Source: Algoriphagus boritolerans DSM 17298 = JCM 18970 (GTDB lineage Bacteria; Bacteroidota; Bacteroidia; Cytophagales; Cyclobacteriaceae). Taken from it: 64,000 nucleotides of DNA. The DNA lies in NCBI RefSeq assembly GCF_900108085.1, contig NZ_FNVR01000002.1, positions 285,602 through 349,601 of the forward strand, read 5' to 3'. The notes under the pieces are model-generated. The model ran no database searches. It had not been told where the DNA came from and worked only from the letters and a program-made list of their open reading frames with translations. Numbering within the stretch: the stretch's first letter is position 1; each line of letters begins with the position of its first letter. A program made the position numbers and the translations under genes. Positions 36,292-44,300 of the stretch are shown here, in pieces.

Positions 36292-36528
36292 ATGAAAAAT
36301 ATAGGTGTATATTATTTTGCAATATTACTTCCATTTCCATTATTGATTTGGTCTGCATTTTTCGATCCTGTTATATTTAGTTTTTTGTTGATATCTTACT
36401 ATTTATATAGAGGATTCACAGATGGACAGCGTTTGATTGATTTGAAACTTCTTGAGTCAAATAAAATTTATTTAGCCTTCATCCCATTTTGGACCTCTAG
36501 GTTTTTTGGGAAGTTGTATTTTGGATAA
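36292..36528 (+). CDS. Small membrane protein, possible immunity protein
   Basis: 78 residues from the ATG at 36292, 9 bases after the bacteriocin-like gene. Two hydrophobic helices (VYYFAILLPFPLLIWSAFF and VIFSFLLISYYLYRGF) are followed by a basic, mostly cytosolic tail. Small two-helix proteins next to bacteriocin-like genes commonly give self-protection; that role is inferred from position and size only. A terminator follows, so the pair forms one unit. Confidence 0.6.
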   Translation: MKNIGVYYFAILLPFPLLIWSAFFDPVIFSFLLISYYLYRGFTDGQRLIDLKLLESNKIYLAFIPFWTSRFFGKLYFG

Positions 36529-36557
36529 AGTTTTGTTTAAAGAAATATTTTGAAAGA

Positions 36558-36585
36558 ACCTTCAATTTTATTGAAGGTCTTTTTT
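36558..36585 (+). terminator. Terminator after the small membrane protein gene
   Basis: ACCTTCAAT (36558-36566) and ATTGAAGGT (36570-36578) pair with a 3-nt loop, followed by CTTTTTT. Confidence 0.8.
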
Positions 36586-36851
36586 ATTTAACGATGGATA
36601 TGGGTTAATTAATAAGGCAGGCGCAGGTTTTTACTTTGGTGACCTATTTACTTTCGGAAAATAGACTTGCTGCCTATGAATACCAACCTGGAACTATTTT
36701 ATTTTTTGAATTGAAGTTATAAATAGGATTGATAACCATTCTATAGATTCCCTATTTAGGTTAAATGCATTAATGGAATACTCCCATTTGCTCATCCAAG
36801 ACAGTTGGGATTTTGATACTTCTGTTTTGGTTAGGTTCAAAGTACCAAGTT

Positions 36852-36962
36852 GAAAAATTGGACAAAGAACATCCCGGTCTGAGGATCAGACCTTATTATC
36901 AAGGGACGGTGGTGAAACCCAAGAACCTTGATCACAGATTGCCTTCAATTAAGAAATTTTAA
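36852..36962 (+). pseudogene. Relic of an rlpA-type C-terminal tail
   Basis: The frame reads EKLDKEHPGLRIRPYYQG, then TVVKPKNLDHRLPSIKKF and a stop. The first part matches the rlpA tail (DEEHPGLRIRPYYQG) and the ending differs. There is no start codon or RlpA domain upstream. The region before it (36586-36851) contains only short readable scraps, such as GYGLINKAGAGFYFGDLF and LNALMEYSHLLIQDSWDF, each ending in a stop; I cannot assign them. The relic lies directly before the first copy of the efflux-adaptor 5' region. Confidence 0.65.
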
Positions 36963-36986
36963 AGTCTTCTAATCGAACACTCTGAT

Positions 36987-37275
36987 TTTTTCTTATATCT
37001 TAGTTCCTATACTTTGAAATCATAAACCAATGACTGTTTTTTCTACTGTTCGATTAGGAATTCTTGCCCTTTTGCTCCTTTCCTGTTCCAAATCTGAGGA
37101 AGGTTCTCAGGAAATTCCATCGGAAAACTTCCGTAATGAAATGGCTGCCACCGAAGTTCGTGTGGCGAATGCTGAGCGTTAAAGCATTGACTATACGATC
37201 AATGTCATTGGAAAACATGAGACTCAAAGCGAAGTGAAAGCACTCGTCGAACGTGAATGCTATCTAGAGAAAGTT
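36987..37275 (+). repeat. Direct repeat of the efflux-adaptor 5' region, first copy
   Basis: Homologous to 40252-40540 at a constant offset of 3265 bases, with no gaps seen. It covers the upstream sequence CTTATATCTTAGTTCCTATA, the ATG and about 80 codons. The non-coding part and first dozen codons are nearly identical, while the rest has drifted at many codons. The two copies bracket the peptide cassette. Confidence 0.85.
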
Positions 37276-37464
37276 CGCTTCGATACAGTAGATCTAGGCC
37301 AGATCGTGGAATATTATGCCGACAAAGAGCATCCGGGACTGAGGATCAGGCGGTATTACCAAGGGATTGGAATACTAAAACGAGGGTTAAATCTGAATTT
37401 AGTACATTACATACCTGATTATTATAAAATTTATACATTTGATTTTCAAGTAGTTAAAAAATAA
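37030..37464 (+). pseudogene. Chimeric pseudogene: efflux adaptor N-terminus fused to rlpA C-terminus
   Basis: The start MTVFSTVRLGILALLLLSC matches the lipoprotein signal of the adaptor at 40295. An in-frame TAA follows at the position of Lys in ERK (GAG CGT TAA). The frame then continues through QSEVKALVERECYLEKV, after which it switches at an AAAGT microhomology to the rlpA tail (VRFDTVDLGQIVEYYADKEH to DFQVVKK). Neither domain is complete and no function is expected. The junction shows that illegitimate recombination joined the two flanking genes of this locus. Confidence 0.8.
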
Positions 37465-37545
37465 AATTTAAATTTTTCCGACTTACGCTTGTTTTTTTGA
37501 AGGGGGCGGTATAGATTAACTAACGAAAAATCAAGGTCAGCGCCA
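37273..37545 (+). repeat. rlpA tail plus downstream DNA, second copy of a direct repeat
   Basis: Matches 35200-35477: rlpA tail codons, the stop, then CTAACGAAAAATCAAGGT and GCGCCA. The copies differ at many positions and the second is slightly shorter, so the duplication is not recent. Confidence 0.75.
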
Positions 37546-37625
37546 CATTTTGAAATTTTCTTAAACTTAAATAATAATTTTTTAAATATTTTTAATTAAA
37601 ACCTTTAACGCTAAATTAAAAACAG

Positions 37626-37802
37626 ATGAAAAAATTTAAAAAATCTCTTATTGTTTTCTCCTTGGCAATTGCGTCAACTTCTTTCTTCTGCTTACCTGCA
37701 AATTCCAGAGGTATTTGTAGCGGAACATTGTCTATAATTGGTCCAATAGTTTCGTGCATTGGGGCAGCTTATGATTGTGCTTATCATTGTCCAGATCAAT
37801 GA
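37626..37802 (+). CDS. Secreted cysteine-rich peptide precursor, 58 residues (peptide 1)
   Basis: ATG at 37626, stop at 37800-37802. The N-terminus KKFKKSLIVFSLAIASTSFF is a Sec signal, with cleavage likely after PANS. The mature part has Cys at 31, 44, 51 and 55 and carries SGTL, IGPIV, CIG, CAY and the ending CPDQ. It aligns without gaps with the 58-residue product at 39993 from residue 32 to the end (19 of 27 identical). I see no double-glycine leader. A hairpin terminator follows, before the beta-propeller gene. Function unknown; a secreted disulfide-stabilised peptide (toxin, signal or substrate of the neighbours) is inferred. Confidence 0.75.
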   Translation: MKKFKKSLIVFSLAIASTSFFCLPANSRGICSGTLSIIGPIVSCIGAAYDCAYHCPDQ

Positions 37803-37808
37803 AAATTA

Positions 37809-37844
37809 ACAAGCCAGATTTCGAGTGTATTTCTGGCTTGTTTA
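37809..37844 (+). terminator. Terminator between peptide 1 and the beta-propeller gene
   Basis: ACAAGCCAGA (37809-37818) and TCTGGCTTGT (37832-37841) form a perfect 10-bp stem followed by TTT. It starts 7 bases after the peptide stop. Partial readthrough would give much peptide message and little of the downstream genes. Confidence 0.75.
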
Positions 37845-37891
37845 CTATATTATAATCTTTAGTTTTTATTGTTTTCTAATCCAACTTAAAT

Positions 37892-39094
37892 ATGAAGGGT
37901 TTTATTGTTTTCATTTTGTTCTTATTAATTTTATCTGGTTATTCATGTGGTAATGGTTATTCTATTTCAAATGATTCCTTTAATGATGAAAATGTAAATG
38001 CTAGTTTAATTCTCAAAAATAAAATTAAGCTTTTTAATGATAGTTTAGCATTCTCTTATTATAACTTGGAGAAGATTGATTCAGATTCTATTCTTGTTTT
38101 TCAGCATCCGCTCTTAAATTTAAGTCTGTTTGATACTCAAGGGAATTTCATTAGAGAAATTGCTAGAAAAGGCAATATGAAGGAAGATTTTAGGGCCGAA
38201 TTTATTTTGCCCTTATGGGGAAAGAATGGTCAGTTATATGTTGTAGAAGAGGGGAACGTAACTAGATTATCAGTATTTGATAAAGGGCTAAATTATTTAA
38301 CAAGTATTAATCTTTCACAATTCTTAGAAAGTTCGTTTGTTGTTCCATTGATATCGAATGCATCGATTGAAATTGTAGATCCCTCTAAAGATCAAATTAA
38401 ATTAGCTCTACCTATTGCGAGTACTATATATAGTTTAAATGATCCGAAATTTTATGAAACAGATAATTTTATTGCTCTTTTTACTATTGAGGGCAATCAA
38501 GTAATAGACTTAGAATTTAAAGCTCCAATTATTGAAAATTTAACTATCAAGGATGGGATTTCTAAAAATAGAAGATCTTGGGCTTATATAACTCCAATAT
38601 ATTTGAAACAAAATGGAATTAATTATTTAAAATTTAGATTTGATGATGATCTGTACTCGTTCGATAGTTCTTGGAATTTTTTGGATATAGTTAAATTTGA
38701 AGATCATTTTGAATATCCTAATTTTTCGGTGGATTTATTGGATATGGATGATCCAATTCAGAAATCAAAGATAGATTACAAAATTAAATATATGAATAAA
38801 TTTTATCAAAGTGGATACATAAAAGGAGAAAAAATTTTTATGCTATTTAATAAACCCCCAAGTTCAATAAGTAAAATTCCCGAATCATTTGGCGATGATT
38901 GGAACTATTCTCCTGAAATGGCTTTATTAGTTAAGGATTTGATTTCTGGTGATGAATATATTGCCGACTTACCAAATACTTTATCACCATGGGGTGAGAT
39001 TTTTGTAGATGATAAAGGGTTGATATATCTTATAGATAATCCAAAAAATGGAGAAGAGTTGTATATTAATGTTTTTGAAATTTCTTTAAATTGA
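37892..39094 (+). CDS. 6-bladed beta-propeller lipoprotein
   Basis: 400 residues with lipobox SGYSC after a hydrophobic signal (IVFILFLLILSG). Repeated blade-like strands are visible: NLSLFDTQGNFIREIARKG, LSVFDKGLNYLTSINLSQ and WGEIFVDDKGLIYLIDNP. This is the pattern of the Bacteroidota 6-bladed propeller family (NHL-like), which is often found next to small secreted peptide genes. Codon use is very AT-rich (many ATA, TTA and AAT codons) compared with the flanking operons. It lies between the peptide 1 terminator and the two thioredoxin-like genes. The binding partner is unknown; peptide capture at the envelope is plausible. Confidence 0.8.
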   Translation: MKGFIVFILFLLILSGYSCGNGYSISNDSFNDENVNASLILKNKIKLFNDSLAFSYYNLEKIDSDSILVFQHPLLNLSLFDTQGNFIREIARKGNMKEDFRAEFILPLWGKNGQLYVVEEGNVTRLSVFDKGLNYLTSINLSQFLESSFVVPLISNASIEIVDPSKDQIKLALPIASTIYSLNDPKFYETDNFIALFTIEGNQVIDLEFKAPIIENLTIKDGISKNRRSWAYITPIYLKQNGINYLKFRFDDDLYSFDSSWNFLDIVKFEDHFEYPNFSVDLLDMDDPIQKSKIDYKIKYMNKFYQSGYIKGEKIFMLFNKPPSSISKIPESFGDDWNYSPEMALLVKDLISGDEYIADLPNTLSPWGEIFVDDKGLIYLIDNPKNGEELYINVFEISLN

Positions 39095-39100
39095 TTAATT

Positions 39101-39523
39101 GTGAGATTTGTTGCTAATTGGTTCTTATTTGTATTATTCTTGTTTCTTTCTTGTTCTGAAAAAAAAGAATTCCTTGAAATTGAAAAGTTGTTACGTAAGA
39201 ATAATGTCTCTATAGAAGGTAAGTCAAAATTGTTTTTTTATGACGAACGTTCATGTGAAAGTTGTTTTCATACCATGAGGCAAGCTGTAAAAGATATAAA
39301 AAATAGTGATTTTCTTTTAATATACATCTCTAATGGTTCAAGAACTACTTTAAAGAATTCAGTTTTTTATGATTATTTAAAGGATGAGGATAATTTTCGT
39401 GTTGTTTCAGATAGATCTCTTTATGATCATTTAGTTTCCATAACTGATGATTATAAAGGCGGTTACTATATTCCGATAATAGATGGTGAGATTAAGGATG
39501 TTCTATCAATTTCGATGTACTAA
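39101..39523 (+). CDS. Thioredoxin-like lipoprotein with CESC motif
   Basis: 140 residues from a GTG at 39101, 6 bases after the propeller gene stop. The lipoprotein signal WFLFVLFLFLSC gives an N-terminal lipid anchor. The segment KLFFYDERSCESCFHTM looks like the first strand of a thioredoxin fold followed by a CxxC active site near residues 51-54. LLIYISNG and YYIPIIDGEIKDVLS fit later strands. It resembles the next gene product in length and layout, so the two are likely diverged paralogs. A role in the redox state of the cysteine-rich peptides is inferred from context. Confidence 0.7.
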   Translation: MRFVANWFLFVLFLFLSCSEKKEFLEIEKLLRKNNVSIEGKSKLFFYDERSCESCFHTMRQAVKDIKNSDFLLIYISNGSRTTLKNSVFYDYLKDEDNFRVVSDRSLYDHLVSITDDYKGGYYIPIIDGEIKDVLSISMY

Positions 39524-39535
39524 ACTTTGTTTATC

Positions 39536-39937
39536 ATGATGTCGTTTATAAGTTTATTTTATTTTTCGTTTTTATTTTCAGATCCTGTTAAGGTTATTGA
39601 AAATACAATATTGGAAATTGGTATTGATGCAAATGATTCTAACAATATTTTTTTGCTCGAAATTAATGATTGTGATTTTTGTACTGATGTTCTGCTAAAG
39701 TACCTTTCTGGGCCACTTAAATCTAAAACAAATAATTTTGTTTTAGTTTATGGAAATTTAGGAGATAATCTTATTAAGTTTGAAAGGTTGGTCCAAAAAG
39801 GTAATATTTATTATTTAAATGATAAAGATCTGTTTTTGGCTGTTGGTTCGATCTTAAACTTTAAAACTTCGCCATATATTTTGAAAATTGACAATAATGG
39901 TAAATTTCTTATGGCAGGAAGATTACTGAATGATTGA
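39536..39937 (+). CDS. Thioredoxin-like protein with CDFC motif
   Basis: 133 residues from the ATG at 39536; a TTG at 39527 or the ATG at 39539 are alternatives. A hydrophobic N-terminus (MSFISLFYFSFLFSDP) suggests export or a membrane anchor without a lipobox. NIFLLEINDCDFCTDVLLKY has a strand followed by CxxC, and DLFLAVGSILNFKTSPYILK then IDNNGKFLMAGRL matches the later thioredoxin fold with a Ser-Pro in the cis-Pro region. It starts 12 bases after the CESC gene ends, in the same transcription unit. Confidence 0.7.
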   Translation: MMSFISLFYFSFLFSDPVKVIENTILEIGIDANDSNNIFLLEINDCDFCTDVLLKYLSGPLKSKTNNFVLVYGNLGDNLIKFERLVQKGNIYYLNDKDLFLAVGSILNFKTSPYILKIDNNGKFLMAGRLLND

Positions 39938-39992
39938 ATATTTGTGATTTTATAATTAAATTGTTCTATGTTTCACTTAAATTTAAAATGTT

Positions 39993-40169
39993 ATGTTGAA
40001 GATTGCAAAATTCTCGTTTGTCTTACTTTTAACTTGTAGTTTTTTTATAGCTACACCTAGTAAGACCCAAGCAAGTTGTTGGAAAAGCGGAACGCTTGAT
40101 TCAATAGGTCCAATTGTAGTATGTATTGGTCCTGCTTTGAATTGTGCGTATGCTTGCCCAGAGCAATAG
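39993..40169 (+). CDS. Secreted cysteine-rich peptide precursor, 58 residues (peptide 2)
   Basis: ATG at 39993, TAG at 40167-40169. The signal LKIAKFSFVLLLTCSFFIA is followed by a mature region beginning near SKTQASCW. Cys are at 29, 44, 51 and 55, and the tail carries SGTL, IGPIV, CIG, CAY and CPEQ. The last three Cys are in the same register as in peptide 1. Signal regions differ while the mature tail is conserved, so both peptides are probably real and selected. It closes the cassette, 55 bases after the CDFC gene. Confidence 0.75.
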   Translation: MLKIAKFSFVLLLTCSFFIATPSKTQASCWKSGTLDSIGPIVVCIGPALNCAYACPEQ

Positions 40170-40251
40170 GTGAAGTTTTAGAGCTAGTTCTCATTTGCAT
40201 GTGATAATGTTTACTAGGTCTTTTTTATTTATGATATTTTTTGAACTTAAA

Positions 40252-40540
40252 TTTTTCTTATATCTTAGTTCCTATACTTTGAAATCATAAACCAATGACT
40301 GTTTTTTCTACTGTTCGATTAGGAATTCTTGCTCTTTTGCTTTTCTCCTGCACCAAGGCAGAGGATAAATCTCAGGAAATTTCCTCCGAGTCCTTCCGCA
40401 ATGAAGTGGCTGCCACCGAAGTCCGCACAGCTACCGCCGAGCGCAAAAGCTTTGATTACCTGATCAATGCCATCGGTAAGCTGGAGGCGCAAAGCGAAGT
40501 GAAAGCACTCGTAGAGCGGGAGGGATACCTAGAGAAGGTG
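40252..40540 (+). repeat. Direct repeat of the efflux-adaptor 5' region, second (functional) copy
   Basis: The intact counterpart of 36987-37275. It contains the upstream region and first ~80 codons of the efflux adaptor gene. Together the two copies enclose 2.98 kb holding all cassette genes. Confidence 0.85.
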
Positions 40541-41368
40541 TCAGTGCTCGAAGGTCAGTATGTCCAAAAGGGACAGCTCATCGCCACACTGGACCGACGG
40601 GAAGCGGAGTTTGCCTTGGAAAAGGCCAAAATAGCCGTAGTCAAAGCCCAATCCGAACTGGAAGTGCTAAAGACACAGTTTCATCTGGCCTTGGAATCCA
40701 AGGACAGTGCAATTTCCAAAACAGTTCAAAACCGTATCCTGGTCAACAGTGGCCTTTCGCTTGCCGAAGTAGAATTGAAAGAAGCCCAACTAAACCTCTC
40801 CCGCTGTGAAGTTCGTGCTCCTGTCTCCGGCAAAATCGCCAACATCAAATTTCGTGAAGGAAGTCTAGTCACCAAGAATGCAGAGTTTGCAGAGATACTT
40901 TCCACTGATCGTCTCTTACTTCGTGTGAATGTGTTGGAATCTGACATTCCGCTCATCTCATCCAACCAGCGCGCAGAAGTCTATCCCATCTCCGATTCTC
41001 AAAATGCAATCGAAGGGCGGGTCACTGCCATCAATCCCAAAGTGGATGAAAATGGCTTGGTACAGGTATCAATCACTTTAAATTCTGTCAAAAATCTTCT
41101 TCCCGGTATGAACGCCCGCGCAATCATCCGTGCTCCGCAGAGTAACAGCTTGGTAGTGCCCAAAGATGCTGTGGTCTATCGATCCGGTAGAGCCGTTGTT
41201 TTCACAGTTGAAAACGGAAAGGAATCCAAATGGAACTACGTGGAAGTGGGCAAAGACAATGGGCAGGAGATCGAAATTCTCGAAGGAATTCCCGAAAACA
41301 GTACCGTCATCACCACCAATAACCTTCAGCTGGCGCATCAGGCTCCTGTCAAACTTGTAAAAGAATAA
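40295..41368 (+). CDS. RND efflux periplasmic adaptor (membrane fusion lipoprotein)
   Basis: 357 residues; lipobox LLLFSC, so anchored by lipid. The barrel-sandwich halves are visible as QSEVKALVEREGYLEKVSVL near residue 70 and LSRCEVRAPVSGKIANIKF near 170, with a helical hairpin between them. The beta-barrel (LLRVNVLESDIPLISSNQRA) and membrane-proximal domain follow. It links the inner-membrane pump to an outer-membrane channel. The permease gene begins 3 bases after its stop. No TolC-type channel gene is in the operon, so one must be supplied from elsewhere. Its 5' region is duplicated at 36987. Confidence 0.93.
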   Translation: MTVFSTVRLGILALLLFSCTKAEDKSQEISSESFRNEVAATEVRTATAERKSFDYLINAIGKLEAQSEVKALVEREGYLEKVSVLEGQYVQKGQLIATLDRREAEFALEKAKIAVVKAQSELEVLKTQFHLALESKDSAISKTVQNRILVNSGLSLAEVELKEAQLNLSRCEVRAPVSGKIANIKFREGSLVTKNAEFAEILSTDRLLLRVNVLESDIPLISSNQRAEVYPISDSQNAIEGRVTAINPKVDENGLVQVSITLNSVKNLLPGMNARAIIRAPQSNSLVVPKDAVVYRSGRAVVFTVENGKESKWNYVEVGKDNGQEIEILEGIPENSTVITTNNLQLAHQAPVKLVKE

Positions 41369-41371
41369 GCC

Positions 41372-44300
41372 ATGATTCGATTTTTGCTTGAGCGGCCGAT
41401 TGCGGTGATCATGTCTTTTTTGGCTTTGATGGTGTTTTCGGTGATTGTGTTTCGGTTGTTGCCGATCTCGCTTTTACCGCCTATCGATGTGCCGCAGATT
41501 GTGGTCAAAGTCACCTATCCCAACGCTTCCCCCGAATCCATCGAACAAAACGTCCTGCAGCAGATCCGTGAGGGACTCATTACACTCAATGGTTTGGAGG
41601 AAATGGAAAGCAAAGCGGGTTCGGAAATCGGAACTGTCCGCCTGACTTTCGACTACGGAACCAAAATGGAACTGGCCTATATCGATGTGAATGAAAAGAT
41701 CGACCGCCTGACCAATTCTCTTCCCAATGATCTTCCCAGACCTGAAGTCATCCGAATCAATACCTCTGATATTCCCGTGGCTCGGGTGCAAGTGATTCCC
41801 AAAGCAGATGTGGATCAGGTCGAAGTCAGTCTTTTGGCAGAAAATGTCCTCAAAAAGCGAATCGAGCAGCTTCCCGGCGTCTCTTTGGTCGATATCAACG
41901 GGAAGCGAGAGCGCATCATTTCGGTTCAACCCAATGATGCTGCCCTCGCCGCGCTTGGCATGAGTCAGCAAGAACTCATTGAGGCGATCAAATCCGGAAA
42001 TGCCGAGTTGCCGGGGATCAGTGTGAAAGACGGACAATTCCGGTACTACCTTCGACTTGCAACGCGTGTCGACACTCCGCGCGATATCGAGTCGCTGCCA
42101 GTTCGCTCCCCAAATGGAGCCATTGTACCTTTGGGTAGGGTAGCGACAGCTAAATACGAAACCCAGGAAATGCTGGGCTATCACCTCTTTGGGATGAATG
42201 AAGGCTTGGTGATCACTGTCCACAAGCAGGCCTCGGCCAAGATGAATGAGCTGATTCCCGAGCTCAAAAAGTCACTTGAATTGTTTCGTGTGGACTATCC
42301 GCAGGTAGACTTCGAGATTACCCAAGATCAAAGCAGTTTGCTGAATGCTGCTATTTCCAACCTTCAGACCAGTTTGCTATTTGGAGGGATTTTCGCCTTT
42401 GGCATACTTTTCCTTTTCATCAAAGACTATCGGATTCCGCTCATCATGGGCATCAGCTTGCCGTCTTCTCTGCTGATCAGTTTCTTGATTTTCTACTTTT
42501 TTGATATCTCGATCAATATCATTTCCCTCTCGGGCCTTGCGTTAGGGATCGGGATGCTAATAGACAATGCCATTATCGTCCTGGACAATATCACGCGCAA
42601 GCGGGAAGCCGGAATCCCACTTTTTGAAGCTTGCGTGCAGGGATCCAATGAAGTGATGGGTGCGTTGATCAGTTCGGTGCTGACGACTTTGGCGGTTTTT
42701 GTTCCGCTGGTTTTCCTGAGCGGAATCTCCGGAGCTTTGTTTTATGATCAGGCGGTGGCAGTGGCGGCGATTCTATCAGTTTCGCTGTTGGTGGCTTTTG
42801 TCTTGCTTCCGCTTTTGTATTGGTTGATTTTCCGGGTGGGAAAACGGGATTCGCTCAAAGGGGAGCCCAAGGCCTTTCTGAAGGTTTTGAATGTTTATGA
42901 AAAGGGATTTCACTGGGTTTTTGCCAGAAAGAAACTGGCACTTTTGGGATTTTTCATGATCATTCCCTTGGGATTAGGCTTGAGTATTTTACTCGAAACG
43001 GAAGGATTGCCCGAAATCGAAAAACCCGATGCTACCCTCGAAATCGACTGGAATGAGCCGATTTCTGCAGGTCAAAACCGAGATCGATTGGTTGGGCTTA
43101 TTCAGGAAATCAAAGATTACACGCAGGCAGAAGCCGATATTGGGGTTCGGCAATTCTTACTTTTTGACGGAGATAATTCCATTCAGAAGTCGCTGTTGTA
43201 TTTGCTTTTCCCCTCGGAAATTGAAAAGGAAACCCAACTCGAGCTGCTGCGAAAGAGAATCGAGGAAGAATATCCACTGACGACGTTTGTCCTTGGCGAT
43301 GCGCCCAATGCCTTTGATCAGCTCTTCAGCTCCAACATGCCCTATTACGAGGTGCGCTGGAAAGATCTGAAAGCCAAAAAGCCAATCGAAGCTGCCAAGA
43401 TGAAGCCTTGGTTGGATGATTTTCCTACCGAAAACTGGGAGCCTGGGCCTGGCTTGCAGCAAGAATCCTCGGTAGTATTTACCCTTTTGGCTGATAAACT
43501 CGCCTTGTATCAGATTCCTGTCCAGAATGTTCAGGATCAACTTTCCAGACTTTTTGGTGTATTCACGATTACGGATATTCGTCGATTTGGAGAGATTACC
43601 CCGATCCGACTTCAGGAGAATCAGGATCGATTTGAAGATTTGTTACGAACGACTAGGGTGTATGCTTCTGACAGTACGTCGTATTTGCTCAGGGAATTTG
43701 TAGACTACCGCTATGCGGATCAGTATAAATATGTGACGGCAGACCGTGGGGGAATTTTCCAAAGTGCCTTGGTGACTTCCGAAAATCCACATGGACAGCT
43801 AGAAGATTTTATCCAATGGGGTGCTGACAAAAATCTGGCGGTGGAGACCAAAGGGCAATATTTTCGTGATCAGGAAAACATCATTCAATTGATCGGGATT
43901 TTGGGAATCTCCGTCTTGCTGTTATACTTCATTTTGGCAGCGCAATTTGAGAGTTTTGTGCAGCCGCTGATTGTAGTCTTTACCTTGCCATTGGGGATTG
44001 GCGGAGCATTTTTGGTGCTTTTGATTTGCGGAGCTACACTCAATGTCATGTCGGCTATCGGTCTGGTGGTCATGCTGGGGATCATGGTGAATGATGCGAT
44101 TCTCAAGATCGATACGATCAATCAGCTGAAAATTGAGTTTGCTGAAAATGAAAGGATTACTGGAGGATTGCTTTTGGAAAAGGCGATTCGTGAAGCAGGA
44201 AAGATCCGACTCAAACCTATCCTGATGACTTCGATCACGACGATTTTGGCGTTGATTCCGATCATATTCAGCTCGGGACTCGGCGCCGATTTACAGCGTC

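Noticed and set aside
37234..37464. A separate 76-residue gene
   Set aside because: It is the downstream part of the chimeric pseudogene: adaptor codons after the in-frame stop plus the rlpA tail.
34795..40540. Prophage or IS-mediated insertion of the accessory segment
   Set aside because: No integrase, transposase, phage gene, terminal inverted repeat or tRNA target was seen; the flanking repeats are copies of local genes.
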